64,000 nucleotides of DNA from Acanthopleura granulata (GCA_016165875.1 JABBOT010000001.1:37007011-37071010); one strand, 5' to 3'. Positions 1-10,829 are shown, numbered from the stretch's first letter. Numbers and translations are program-made. Notes: generated by a model from the letters alone, not told the origin.

Positions 1-106
1 CCCGAGCATCCGTTGATGAGAACTGATCAGCGTTTAATTGCATTAGTTAGTCGCAAGGAGGAAAGCTTTTACATCACGAAACAGACAATTTGCTTTTTCC
101 TTTCAG

Positions 107-247
107 CGGTGGAATTTATCCTGGCGTTCAAGATAGAGTTATTCCCCCTTGCCATGAGGGAATTCGGTTTACCCGTGATCGTTGTATGGATCGTGGCTCA
201 GATTATCTGGGAAATCGGCTTAGATATCTACAGATGCATCGTTGAAA
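107..247 (+). CDS. Internal exon of an unrecognised membrane protein
   Basis: The exon follows a pyrimidine-rich tract ending in CAG at 104-106 and stops at a consensus donor GTAAGT at 248-253. It enters with two bases completing a codon and leaves in phase 1. It encodes VEFILAFKIELFPLAM, then a hydrophobic segment around FGLPVIVVWIVAQIIW that looks like a transmembrane helix, then GLDIYRCIVE. The open frame running upstream of 107 is probably intron. The start of the gene lies outside the window. I do not recognise the family. Confidence 0.6.
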
Positions 248-550
248 GTAAGTATACGCCAGTATGTTAAGGACTCGCGGCCCTGCAGCTACAACTCGGT
301 CTTAGCCGTCTGATAAATGTATTAACAGCTGTTTCTCAGATTATACAGATCCACTGATATGATATGGAACTAAAAGGCCAGCGTCCAAAACATGTCCAAA
401 AAAAAAAAGCAAAAAAAAAAAAAAAAAAAAACAAAACACTACACTCATGCGTACTTAATGGCAGGAGGAATGTAGATATCACTGAAGATATCCAATTACA
501 TGCTGTAGGAAATTGTTGGATACACATAAATCTTCTCTACTTCTATGGTA

Positions 551-660
551 TCATGCCAGCATGGCGTGACTGGGAGGGGTTGCTTATCTGGTGTCATGTA
601 AGCATACTATGACTGGGCGCGGTGTCATGTGAGATGTCTTCAGCAGTTCCTGTGATGGTA
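551..660 (+). repeat. Fragment of the second SINE family (GACTGGG...GTGTCATG type)
   Basis: It contains two variants of the phrase gactgggNggNgtNtcatg and the tgtcttcagcag...tgatg tail that also occur in the better preserved copies at 21963-22194 and 23883-24206. It lies in the intron between the two exons of the left-edge membrane protein. Confidence 0.4.
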
Positions 661-798
661 ATAAAACTGAGACGGGCTTGTTACATGGTCATACCATCGT
701 GATGGCTGCAATAATGTTGAAAACGGCTACCACAATGAAAGTGGTATTACATTCAGAACTCACAGTACAAATCGTCAACAAATCTTTTTTCACCACAG

Positions 799-956
799 GA
801 AGAGACATCCGGTCGTTCGTGCTCTCCAGTCAGATGCAGCTAGACGAGAAGTCACTAGCCAAGCCCACGACTATGCTCACTGCGTTATTCGTCATCTACT
901 GTGCGTCAATATTGATTCTTACCATCACCGCCATGTGCGCAGTATTGCTATTCTAA
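799..956 (+). CDS. Last coding exon of the same unrecognised membrane protein
   Basis: A TTTTTTCACCACAG acceptor ends at 798. The two bases GA complete the codon left by the exon ending at 247, so the frames join exactly (IVE-RRDIRSFVL). A polar stretch (SSQMQLDEKSLAKP) is followed by a second hydrophobic helix of about 25 residues (from MLTALFVIYCASILILTITA) that runs to the stop at 954-956. The protein therefore ends almost inside the membrane, with a very short tail. Two membrane passes are visible. No family is assigned. Confidence 0.6.
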
Positions 957-1218
957 CCCCCAGAACGTAAGCATGAATCAAGTAAATTCCCAGCCTTCTG
1001 GTGCCATGATATGAGCCAACGTCAAAACGTTCCTTGCTCAGAAGCGTTCAGTGAGACGTACACGGCATGTGCCATTTGCAGTGAACAATTCCAGGATTAT
1101 GCTTCAATCTCAAGCGTTTAGAAGGGAACATTGGTCGCATAATAATTTATTAACTCCAATAATTCAAGAGTCATCAATGGCTCATTTGGATTGAAATGTC
1201 CATCTCGACTCAGTCGAA

Positions 1219-1290
1219 CGACTCCTGTATTGTGAGCATGTAAATGGTAATAGTTAAGCTTGTTGTTGCTGTTTTCCTTTAAGACTGTAG
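1219..1290 (+). repeat. 72-bp direct repeat, left copy
   Basis: It starts cgactcctgtattgtgagca and ends cctttaagactgtag. It matches 2119-2190 with a single visible mismatch (taaatgg against tgaatgg). The two copies begin 900 bp apart. Confidence 0.85.
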
Positions 1291-2118
1291 CCGTGTGGTC
1301 AAATCCAGAGTGAACAGGTTTTAATCAAGAGGTTTGTCGGGTAACTGCTGAAGAGAGGAAGCTTTTTCCAGGCTCTCTCCTTTTTTCAGAAACCATAAAC
1401 TTGGACGCCGTCGAGTTTACGGCCGTAAATCACCATGAAGGAATCACTGGATATAGCCTTGCGCCATTTCGTGACGAATTAGGCCTCACTGCAATGAATC
1501 AAAAGATTCAGTGAGTATAAACCTCAGTTTGTCACGGTCCATGTAGATTAAGGAAGATTTCCTCTTGAACATGCGCTGATTGGCAACCGATTGAATGCGT
1601 GAATCTCACTCTGAACATGACAGGAACTCGCTAAAACATCTGCTTAAAATTTGGTTATTGTTTGAAACCTAACATTGGACGATGTTTCCGGTTGTTATTG
1701 TGTATGTAATCTGTTTATATATTTATACTTCTTAGAGAAAAAGTTTCATAATATCCATAGACTGAGAAGTATACAGCTTACAGAGTGATCAGCTATTGGA
1801 ATTCTAAATGATAATACTGCTTCAGTGAAGCTATTTAGAGAAAAAAAAACATGTTTGGCCTATCTGCATGCATTAACTAATATCATGTATAGTGAAAATG
1901 GAATTCCTTTAACTGGTTTTCATTGGAATTTTTTTCTTTTTTGTACATAAATGAAACTTGAAACAAAATTAATTGATTTATTAGAAATACTTTACATATT
2001 TTTTGTTGTATATATCTTGTTTATAATATTCATGTGTTGTTTTTAAGGTACTTATTTAATAGAACCCATTTTATATCATAATGTAGAAAGCCATGTTAGA
2101 AAATACATAGAACAGGAC

Positions 2119-2190
2119 CGACTCCTGTATTGTGAGCATGTGAATGGTAATAGTTAAGCTTGTTGTTGCTGTTTTCCTTTAAGACTGTAG
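2119..2190 (+). repeat. 72-bp direct repeat, right copy
   Basis: Near-identical to 1219-1290. The sequence between the two copies shows no coding potential. Confidence 0.85.
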
Positions 2191-2536
2191 TATAATACCA
2201 CTTATGTAGTGTAATAGTAAAATACCACTTAAATGTTAATCCTTCGCCAGGATGCGACAATGTGGAGGAAAGCATCTTTCTTTTATCGCATTTCACGGGC
2301 GGGCCTATGTGTACCTCACACTGAGACATCCAGCTGTCCCCAAGTGATGAATATCATTCAATGCACATCATATAACCCAGAGCAACATTACCTGAATTTT
2401 CCCTACATTTTTGACATGGTTTACATTTTAGGTAAGACGGTCAGTTTTCGTGTTATTTATATTATTTAACCTCCGTGCCATTTGTATAGCTTTATGTGCC
2501 AGGCAATAAACAATACCTCAAATGTATCTGGAATCT

Positions 2537-2735
2537 GGGGGCCTCCGTGGCCGAGGGGTTTAGAACGCCATCAGGGCGTAATGACTCAGTGCCTCTCAAA
2601 ATTGAGGTCGCTGTGAGTTCAGTCCAGCTCAAGCTGGCTTCCTCTTCAGCCGTACGTGGGAAGGTCCACCAACATCGTATAAATAAAATATTCTTCCGTA
2701 AGGCGTAAAACACCAATCAAATAAATCAATAAATA
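2537..2735 (+). repeat. tRNA-derived SINE, family 1, internally shortened
   Basis: A tRNA-like head (gcctccgtggccgagggg) and a B-box-like gtgagttcagtcc are followed by the body phrase tggcttcctcttcagccgta and the tail ggcgtaaaacaccaatcaaa. The middle block (gggctctgcccggtttcc) found in full copies is absent. Confidence 0.85.
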
Positions 2736-2835
2736 TGTTGAAAATGTATATGTTCAATTGTTAACACATACATTGTACTTTGTATGCAGTGAGCCACATA
2801 CCAAAGCGAGTGCAATGAATAAATTCCTGTTAACT

Positions 2836-3016
2836 CCGTTATTTGGGGGATGACTGATTCTTTTCGTTGATCGAACGGATTAATTCGCCCCTGATGACGG
2901 ATTAATTCGGTATCGGGAAAGGATTTATTCCTTATTGGGAACAGATTTGTTCGTTACCTGGAACGGATTAATCCATTAAAATAATGGAAGGGCAATCCAG
3001 CATCCCTCAAATAACG
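2836..3016. mobile_element. Short inverted-repeat (MITE-like) element
   Basis: The left end ccgttatttgggggatg is the reverse complement, with a few changes, of the right end catccctcaaataacg. The inside repeats a gaacggattaattcg phrase three times. At about 180 bp with no coding sequence, it looks like a non-autonomous DNA transposon. Confidence 0.6.
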
Positions 3017-3097
3017 CATTTGACGGAGGATTTGAGGGTACCATACTTACTGTTGCAACAAAATAATTAAAGTTCGGAAGATGTTGTTATCGGACTT

Positions 3098-3103
3098 TTT
3101 ATT
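3098..3103 (-). terminator. Candidate polyadenylation signal of EF-hand gene A
   Basis: AATAAA on the minus strand, about 490 bp past the stop codon of gene A. It is only a motif match; an ATTAAA variant nearer the stop could serve instead. Confidence 0.25.
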
Positions 3104-3594
3104 ACACTGTGAAATGACCAAACCCCAACGGGTTCCATGGGTGATTAAATTTCAAACAAGCGTGGTTAATACCTGTACATTTAACTGTAAATTTAAGTGT
3201 TTAAAGCATGTATACCGACCTATATTATAATGCTATATTCCCCAAGTTTTTAATATCTGATGCATGAAGGCGTTTATAAGTTAAATATCGAAATTTACAG
3301 TGTATTGGACATAACCAGAAATGCTTTGGGGGTGAAGGTTAAGTCTAAAGACAATGAGTAATTACCAGAATATACGAACGATAAGCTGGACTTCGGTGAG
3401 CAGTCTATTCATATACACATAGCTTGGTTGTCGTATTTTTGCGATGTCAGCAAACCCCATGTCGTTGCCTACTTAACATCTTCTAAATATTTCACATAAA
3501 TATCTCTTCACAAGTCACACTGTTTGGCGTCATTCGTTTCCCTAAAGAAATGTATAAATTTCAGCTGAATTTATCTAGCTCGGAAGGTGCCATT

Positions 3595-3725
3595 TTAAAA
3601 TGGAAATGTCTTTTCGTACGTAGGGAATTCCCCCAACAATGTTGTTATTCGGCCGTAGAGAATGAAAGGTTCGGCGGTAATGTAATCGTATTTTCTCTGA
3701 AGCACCTTATAAACAGCGGTAAGTT
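3595..3725 (-). CDS. Gene A exon 6: C-terminus
   Basis: The acceptor GTGTTTTGCAG ends at 3726. The exon encodes ELTAVYKVLQRKYDYITAEP, the conserved LYGR motif and a tail TYEKTFPF before TAA at 3595-3597. The LYGR/YYGR motif near the C-terminus is shared by all four copies in the cluster. Confidence 0.8.
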
Positions 3726-6700
3726 CTGCAAAACACAAAGAGAAAGAAAAAAAAAAGAAATAAATAAAAAGTAAGTAGTGGCTGCAGTTTTCTTCTTCTT
3801 GAATTTTAGAACGCACAAACTAAGCAAAGAAGAGTAAATCGGGATCAAAAAGCAACTGAGATAACAACTAAAGAAATAAAAAGATCTTGCGTGGAAATTA
3901 TCTCCCTTTGTATACATTCTCCTACAGGTCAAACTCTTGCCATTGATCCATTATTTCACAAACCAGCATTTAGATATAAAAGACTACATGCAGCACAGCG
4001 CAAATCAAAGAAATTCAGTGTATAGAGTCAGTTTTAATGGCCAAAAAAAAAAAAAAAAGAAGAAGACATGCACAGACAGCAGTGTCTAATTATTTTATAA
4101 GTGAAATATGTATGGCAGTTTGCTTGGGTGGTGTTATGTGGCTTCTCTTATTCACCGTGGGGCTTCCGTGGTTGAGGTGGTTAGCGCGCCAGCGAGGAGT
4201 AATGGCCGACTAATGCCGTCGCTGTGATTTCAAGTCCAGCTTATGCTGGCTTTCTTTCCGGCCGTACGTGCTATTGTCCGCCAGCTACCCAGGGATGGTC
4301 GTGGGTTTCCCCGGGCACTGCCCTATTTCTTTCCACCATAATCCATCGCATAAATGAAATATTCTAATAAATAAGGTCATTACGTGGTCGTGGGTTTTCT
4401 CCGGGCTCTGCCCGGTTTCCTTTCACCATAATGCTGGCCGCCGTCGTATAAGTGAAATGTTCTTGATTACGACGTAAAACAACAATTAAATAAATAAATA
4501 AATAAATATATAAATAAATAAATATTCACCGTAGGCTTCACAAAGCACCGAAGGGTCGATTAAATTAGACCTAAACACGTACATGCTACTTTTAATTTTT
4601 ATGCGTTACTAGTGGTCAAGATAAAAAAGAAGCCTTGAATCCATTAGGTACAAAAATGTATATGTTCTTGACTAGTCATTTAAGCAGTCAAATATTGGAT
4701 TATTTCATGTGGACAGGTAAAACACCTTAGTGCATGCATTTAGCGCTTGACTCGTACCTTGCAAATCTAGTTGTCTGTCCCCGTCTGTGTCTAGAATGGA
4801 CGCGAATAAACCCAAGTCATCAAAGAATCCATCAATGTCAATAGCTTGACTAAAGGCATATGCTTCCTCCATGCTCAGCTTGCTGTTGTTGTTGGTGTCC
4901 AGAATGTTAAGGATGATGGCGCCGACATCGCTCGCGTCCTAAATCCAAATTATACCCCATATTTATAATCAAAATCCACATCTTTCACACTAAGACATGC
5001 TTACGGTGATGAACATGCTAAAATTACTACCAAGGTGGGTTCAATATAGAAATGCACGAATACAACATACAGGCAACCAGAAAAAAGTCTTTTACTGTGA
5101 GTTTTTCTTTGTTGTCACAATTGTCTAGGATCACTTCTTCAGTACAACTACCTTCACGTCAAACCATTTTTCTGCCTCTTCATGGTGTTTTGTGTTGAAA
5201 AGTTTCTGATAATTTGCAACCGATGATTCACATAACAACTGCATATTCACATGAGAACATCATATTAACATCAGAATATTATTTATTTATTTGATTGATG
5301 TTTTACAATCGAATATTTCACTTCAACAGAATATTATATTCACACCATACTATATTCACATCGCAATATTCACACATCCTCGTCTTAAAAAATCCTATTC
5401 TCATCTTCACATCAAATATCGTATTAACATCAGAACATCATGTTCACATGACAACATCTTATTCCCATCAGAATATCATATTCACATGAGAACATTATAT
5501 TCATATCATATTCACATCACAACATTATATTCACATCATACCATCATATTCCTATCACGTCCTCATCTTCAAATCATATCTTCATCTTCATCTTCATCAC
5601 ACATTTTCATCTTCACATCAAAACATCCTATTCACATCAGAGCATCTTATTCACATCAGAACATCATATTCACATGAGAACATAATATTCACATGAGAAC
5701 ATAATATTTATATGAGAACATCACATTCACATTACATCATATTCGTATCACTACCGTGTACGAAAAGTATAGTTTTCAACATGCAGGAAAGGCTACATGT
5801 GCATCAAACCACCAGAAAGTCCTTCATGCCATATATCACGTTATCGGTGCAAAGCTTCAGCTTACAGCCTCATCTTCACGCCATGACATCATATTCACAT
5901 CAAAGCATCATAATCACATCACATGTTCACATCACTACTATAACTATGAAAGATATAATTTTCAATGTGCAAGAAGGAGGAAACGTGCATCAAACCGGCA
6001 GAAAGCCTTCCATGCCATATACCACGTCATCAGTGCAAAGCTAAGTGCAAGTTACAGTTTTCTTGACATATAGCAAAACAAACCTTTCGTCATATCTTCT
6101 ATTTTGTATCAGTTTTTCTTCATGGTTTGCTACATTCGTGTTATTTTCAGAATTGCGCTAAGTTAATATCTGGATACTTGGCTGAATGGCATTGGACCTA
6201 TTGCAACCATTTGTTCGGTGTTAGCGTTTTCTAAATTAGATGTCACAAATTATATGTTAGAGTTTATCAGAAGTTTCCAAATTAGATTCAGCACCCCTTG
6301 TACAAATATAAATGGAACCAAAACCTCATATATCGTCCTAGCAAATATCCACTCGGGTAAAACGTTGAATTGGTCAGTCCGATGCTTGTGTCGGTTTGAA
6401 CAAGACTTCCTGTGATCTCGACAGCTTGGATCGAAACAGTGGAAAAACAAAGGAGGCATTTACTCGTATGCACAGAATATTTAGTCTCTCACTTACTTTA
6501 GGCACATCTATGTCGCCGTTGTTGATCATAAGTATAGTTTCAAATCCCAGAGTCCTGATTATTGCTAGACCAGGTGGAATAGTGGTTAACATTGTGCTCA
6601 AAATTGTTCCCAGCTCTGCAAGTATACACCAGCAGTATATGATTTTGCTTTTCTAGATGCTTTTAATTACAGTATTCTGTATGCGTTTTTATACTTATAG

Positions 6701-8029
6701 TGTTTCATAGTTGTACTCCAGGATGCCCCATTTACAAAACTGGCCTCTATCGTAATAGTGAAGAAGTCTGGAGTATGTTGTTAACCCACTATCCAATAAA
6801 TAAAGTCCGTACGTGATATGGTCCACCAGCAAACTGCAGAGGACCGTGGGTTTCCCTCGGGCTCTTCCCGGTTTCCTCCCACCATGACGCTGGCCGCCGT
6901 CGTATAAGTGAAATGTTCTTGAGTACGGAGTTAAATGCCAATCAAATAAATAAACAATAAATAAGGCGATCGGGGTTAATAATGAGCACGACCAGATTCC
7001 TAACTCTGAACTTGTGATCTCATTGTTTGCAATAGAAGCCACTAATCCTGCCACCATTAGCTCCCTTTAAAAGAAAAAACTAATACACGACAATGTAAAG
7101 GACCGATTCGGCCTGATTCCTGGTTCATAGTATGTAGTCTCGTCTTGGACTGTTTGTTTGTCATTTACTCGGAATATTAAATGTCCATCAGTAATTTTAT
7201 ATTTCATCATCTGAAGGAGATTGGAAAATAGTTAAAGTATTAAGGCACTAGACACATTTTGTTTTTTACTGTGCTTAATTAACTGTTATCTAACTCATTG
7301 TATTAAATATACTGTGTATAATAAACCGACAAATTGCATCCACTCGACATTTTACCTTCTCTCTCAAGCTGTCCGTTCCGGTTTATATCAGCGATCTCAA
7401 TAGCATCCGGTGTCAGAGCGTTTCGGAGAATGTCGGGCATTCCCGCTGTGGTCAGAAATTCCTGGACTTCGTCGCTGCTCAGAGCACTGTTGTTATCTGT
7501 GTCGGCCATGCGCAAAAGGGCGTCCTCAAGATCAACGAGATACTAGGCAAAGAAAGCTCAGGAACTCATAAATACGAAATGAGTACTTGGGGAGATTTAG
7601 TTAAGTACAATTTCATTCTAATTAAATCATAAACCAGTCTTATTTAGTAATTAAAAACAATTATTGTAAATGGTCATGCTTATTTTATTAGAAATATCGC
7701 TTACCCATCTTCAAACACGTCAAAAAATCAGTTTTTCATTTTTAAGAAGCTGCTGACTTACTCCAGCTTGGCGCAATTTCTCGAATAGATCGAGGAGAAG
7801 AACGATCTCGGATAACGGACAACAAAACATAAGCAAAACTCTTTTAAATAAAACAAAATCTACCCTTATGGTACCATATTTTCTGGCACCGGTATCCCAC
7901 AAGACTAACCTGTATTGATTGCTGGGTAGGCGTGACAGGCTGGCTTCCAGACGATGTTGTGGTGGTCGAGATGCTGCTAACCCGACAGCACACCACGATA
8001 GCAAGGACAAGAAGCTGGAAAACCTGCAT
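3595..8029 (-). CDS. Secreted four-EF-hand calcium-binding protein, copy A
   Basis: Coding exons 8029-7910, 7542-7356, 6615-6497, 4938-4758 and 3725-3595 join in phases 0, 0, 1, 0, 1 to give about 245 residues. Residues 3-15 are hydrophobic (VFQLLVLAIVVCC), followed by a Ser/Thr-rich stretch, so a signal peptide and export are likely. Four EF-hand loops are visible: DTDNNSALSSDE (54-65), DINRNGQLEREE (92-103), DTNNNSKLSMEE (156-167) and DTDGDRQLDLQE (192-203). All have Asp at position 1 and Glu at position 12, so all four should bind calcium. EF-hand proteins of this kind buffer or sense calcium; an extracellular role, for example in a mineral matrix, is inference only. The start at 8029 is the first ATG after the acceptor at 8046. 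Copy B is its closest relative here, about half identical by eye. I do not recognise an established gene name. Confidence 0.85.
4159..4524 (+). repeat. tRNA-derived SINE, family 1, with doubled 3' part
   Basis: The head ggggcttccgtggttgaggtgg and B-box-like tttcaagtccagctt are followed by two successive copies of the body-tail unit (gtcgtgggtttccccgggc, then gtcgtgggttttctccgggc), and an (AAAT)n tail. The duplication of the 3' unit makes it about 100 bp longer than the other copies. It lies in intron 5 of gene A. Confidence 0.85.
4758..4938 (-). CDS. Gene A exon 5: EF-hands 3 and 4
   Basis: 181 nt, equal in length to exon 5 of copy B. Acceptor ends TTTAG at 4939, donor GTACGA. It encodes loop 3 and loop 4, with the last Glu of loop 4 again split across the exon junction. 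Confidence 0.85.
5220..5960. repeat. Degenerate satellite rich in ATATTCACATCAGAACATC
   Basis: Dozens of imperfect copies of a unit of roughly 15-19 bp (catattcacatcagaacat and variants) fill much of intron 4 of gene A. The open frames across it have low-complexity His/Ile/Ser/Phe composition and are repeat artefacts. Confidence 0.8.
5768..5865 (+). repeat. About 95-bp direct repeat, left copy
   Basis: Runs from ttttcaacatgcaggaaagg through gtgcatcaaaccaccagaaa to gtgcaaagcttcagcttac. A diverged copy is at 5961-6058, and satellite sequence lies between. Confidence 0.7.
5961..6058 (+). repeat. About 95-bp direct repeat, right copy
   Basis: Runs from ttttcaatgtgcaagaagga through gtgcatcaaaccggcagaaa to gtgcaaagctaagtgcaag. 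Diverged from the left copy but clearly colinear with it. Confidence 0.7.
6497..6615 (-). CDS. Gene A exon 4: helix after EF-hand 2
   Basis: 119 nt, acceptor ATATACTTGCAG, donor GTAAGT. Its first two bases complete the loop-2 Glu codon. The rest is a mostly hydrophobic helical segment (LGTILSTMLTTIPPGLAII...) ending GDIDVPK in phase 0. Confidence 0.85.
6807..6964 (+). repeat. tRNA-derived SINE, family 1, 5' truncated
   Basis: Retains the body (gggctcttcccggtttcctc, ccatgacgctggccgccgtc) and the tail ending in caatcaaataaataaaca. The tRNA-like head is missing. Lies in intron 3 of gene A. Confidence 0.8.
7356..7542 (-). CDS. Gene A exon 3: EF-hands 1 and 2
   Basis: 187 nt, the same length as exon 3 of copy B. 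Acceptor TTTCTTTGCCTAG, donor GTAAAA. It encodes YLVDLEDALLRMA, loop 1, a helix-rich spacer, and loop 2 up to its eleventh residue. The Glu at loop position 12 is completed by the next exon. Confidence 0.85.
7762..7806 (-). CDS. Possible 45-nt optional exon of gene A
   Basis: Encodes IVLLLDLFEKLRQAG between a weak acceptor (TTATCCGAG) and a consensus donor GTAAGT. Its length is a multiple of three and it enters and leaves in phase 0, so it could be spliced between the leader exon and the first EF-hand exon without breaking the frame. No counterpart was seen in copy B. Confidence 0.25.
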
Positions 8030-8045
8030 TATGTTTTGTTGCACT
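7910..8045 (-). CDS. Gene A exon 2: leader and signal peptide
   Basis: The acceptor TTTTTTTTTGCAG ends at 8046 and the donor GTTAGT begins at 7909. The exon starts with a 16-base untranslated leader, then ATG at 8029. Forty codons follow, ending PTQQSIQ in phase 0. Confidence 0.8.
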
Positions 8046-8420
8046 GCAAAAAAAAAAACAAAAAAAAAAACACAGTTTCAAAATGATTTCTTTTTTTTAG
8101 TTACAAACAGACCAATACGTTTCTATAGTGAAGTTCAGTACAGCTTGACATAAGTTGTCATAAAAACCGGAATTACGCGTTTTGAGACTGAAAAACAGAA
8201 AAGCAGTTTCCAGAGGAATCCTTTGTTTAAAACATTCCGAAAAGAGCATAGGTTATTTGTGCTCAGTAAACTGTGGAATTCGGGAATTCCTTTCATTGCA
8301 TTCAATGAAAAAAAATTTATTTATACAAATGCATTATGTATATTGATGATATTCATAAGTGAGGCCAAAAAAACCCCCAAAAAACCCAAAAAACAATGCT
8401 TGATTTACTCATTAACTTAC

Positions 8421-8485
8421 CTTAACGTCAGATGCAAGCAATGAAAGTATAGTAGAGCTGCCTTCACACCGCACCTCTTCGCCGG
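8421..8485 (-). other. Gene A noncoding first exon (predicted)
   Basis: A strong donor TTAAG|GTAAGTTA at 8421/8420 sits about 65 bp downstream of where initiation is expected from the TATA motif at 8511-8516. The exon carries no ATG-led frame of note. The 5' end is inferred. Confidence 0.45.
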
Positions 8486-8510
8486 GACGGCCAGTTGTGA
8501 GCGTTTAGCA

Positions 8511-8516
8511 TATATA
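8511..8516 (-). promoter_or_regulatory. TATA box candidate of gene A
   Basis: TATATA within GAAGTATATATGCTAAA on the minus strand, about 90 bp upstream of the predicted exon 1 donor. Initiation would be expected near 8485. Confidence 0.4.
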
Positions 8517-8839
8517 CTTCAAATTAGCTAAAACAACTCCGCTGAAAAAGGATTAGAAAATTACCTCGTTCTACATCCGGCCAAATGCTGTCACACATTC
8601 TCCGAGTCTACAGAATAGCCACAATAATGGCAGTTATCAGCGGTTTAAACAATGGCCTGAACTGTTGTAGTATTAACGTTGCTTAGAAATAAATCTAACC
8701 TGAACCACCACCACTTCACTCAGGCGTTATTCAAAGGTACTATATATATATGTCAATAGTTATAACTGGTGTCTGAAGAGAAGGTCGTGTGGTGTTAAGT
8801 CTGGGGAGAAAAGTCAGCGAACATGTAAAGGTCTACGTA

Positions 8840-9390
8840 CAAAACGATAGACATGGATTTTTTTTCTTGAAAAACAATCCATGTTTTGGTTTTTATGTTT
8901 GCTTGTGTGTGTGTTTTTGTCTACAGTTGCAGGATATCCGGTGTTTTCTACGGATTAGTTAACTTTCCGGGCCTTACTCACGTAGTATTGTCCTTCGAAA
9001 CACGTCCCCGAGACAACAGGACTACGTCTGGTTATCACAGCCCTGTATAATGAGGATTCCTGTATTTTTTTATTGGTTAGTCCGAAGGTGAATTTAAGCA
9101 AGCAGCCAACGTAGAATACGTGATTTAACGCACGAATGGCTTGAAAACAAAAAATATCTGTATAATATCCACTTGCTCCGTTGAATCGAATTTATTCAGT
9201 CATGTTTTCCGTCCGTCTATAATGGTTATTAATAAATAAATAGTTCATCGCTTTTCCGGTTTTATGAGTAGCCCTTATCACTCTTTAAAAAACCCTCCTT
9301 TATTCCGTTTCCCAGAATTTTTCAGAAAATCATCTGTCCATGTATAGTAAAGTATATATTTCGAAAATTTGTATAGAAAACATGACTCGA
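8840..9390 (+). repeat. Duplicated flank segment, left copy
   Basis: Shares an ordered series of phrases with 11310-11750: gtaaaggtctacgtacaaaa, tttttgtctacagttgcagg, ttttctacggattagttaac and gtatagaaaacatgactcga. The copies are diverged and differ by indels. Confidence 0.7.
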
Positions 9391-10571
9391 GAACATGCGC
9401 ATACACCAACATATGCATCTATACATATCATATAAATGCATTGTTTGAATGTAAAGAAAGCGATAGAGCTATACACAACCACGTGGACAAATAAAATATA
9501 CTGAGCCAAAGTATTAGCATCAGGAAGAATTTAATCTTGACACAATGGATACACAGCAAACAAGACTAGTCGGCCATCTAAAAACAGGAACACATATAGG
9601 TGTTGTATTGGATGCCAGTTTGTGATATTTCTTTAACCGTTATTTAAGATTTCGTTTAACGCATACTGCATCATAAGCCAGTATCTACATTTACACGAAA
9701 TTGAAGTAAGTTTTTAGCATTACCGATAACTTCAAATGATGGACTCCTCACACTCTGGAACTCCTGACATTTAAACAGTGAGGGGAATGCATCATACATT
9801 ATAAACCGAATATGTTTTTCTACTCTCTACGCTGCCGCCCCTCAACGGTATTTAGCTGGCCTAATTTCCTCATTAAATATGTCGGTCTTGATGAAAACAG
9901 GCCTCTGTAGTGCACATTAATGTCACCAGTCAACAGGCTTTCTTTAGTCTATAAGTGAATATACAGGTTACCATCCACGTTTCATTGTTTATTGAGTTAC
10001 TAGAAACTGTATATAGGTATCCAGTAAAAGGGCATGAACTCTGAACTGCACTGAGGCTACCGAGAGGTCAGTGTATCAGGTTCTCTAGCGCCCATATAGA
10101 CATACAAAGCTCTAAAATTGACACCCTAGGTACTTACCATCCTAAAATAGAAATCCAGTATTTACACGGTCATATTCCCCATATAATGAACCCTTTTGCA
10201 GCATCACTTCAGACCACATGATTCTGATGCTGCTTTAGACTTAAGTCAGACTTACCTTTAAGTTGCCGTATTATTCCTAAGCTTATATTTGAACTTAAAC
10301 ACAAATGTTAACTTTCTTATCTCGAAAGTCTTAGATAAAACTGAAGTATTAAAATAGAAATTCTTAAGGTAAGTCACAGTTTCAGCGCTGTAAACTTTTG
10401 AAGTTCAGACAAAGCCGTCAGACCGCTTCATGATGATCGGACCATTTGTTCAGTGAATTGACATTTCAATTGCACCATCCTGCATTTGATTTAACTGCAC
10501 ACTCAAATCATCCAAGGAAGAAGACACTGTATTATTTCGTTTCTCTCGTTCCACAACACGAGCAAACAATG

Positions 10572-10822
10572 TTTTTATTTATTTATTTATTTACTTATTT
10601 AGTTATTTAATTGGTGTTTAACGCCATTATCATTTAACACTGTGTCACTTATACGACAGCGATCAGCATGGTGAGAGGAAACCAGACAAAGCCCGGGGAA
10701 ACCCAGGGTCATCCGTAGGTTACTGGCAGACTTTCCCACATACCTGCTCGCACGGTTTTCGTTATCCGGGTAACGAAAAGTGAAAGTAGTGAGATTCGAA
10801 GCCAGCAATACGTGCTAGCACG
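10572..10822 (-). repeat. tRNA-derived SINE, family 1, degenerate
   Basis: Minus-strand copy: the (TTTA)n tail comes first at 10572, then ttggtgtttaacgcc, cggggaaacccagggtcatc and a diverged head region. Confidence 0.75.
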
Positions 10823-10829
10823 AATGTTA

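Larger units (their letters stand above)
957..3594. other. Intergenic stretch between the left-edge gene and EF-hand gene A
   Basis: No coding exon found. It holds a 72-bp direct repeat pair, one SINE and a short inverted-repeat element, listed separately. Part of the left side is probably the 3' UTR of the membrane protein gene. Part of the right side is probably the 3' UTR of gene A. Confidence 0.5.

Noticed and set aside
364..612. Open frame over a poly-A/Lys run
   Set aside because: Caused by an A-rich stretch inside the intron of the left-edge gene; no splice or family support.
5291..6073. Several open frames of 60-130 residues rich in His, Ile, Ser and Phe
   Set aside because: They translate the ATTCACATCAGAACAT satellite and its flanking repeat; composition and repetition show they are not proteins.
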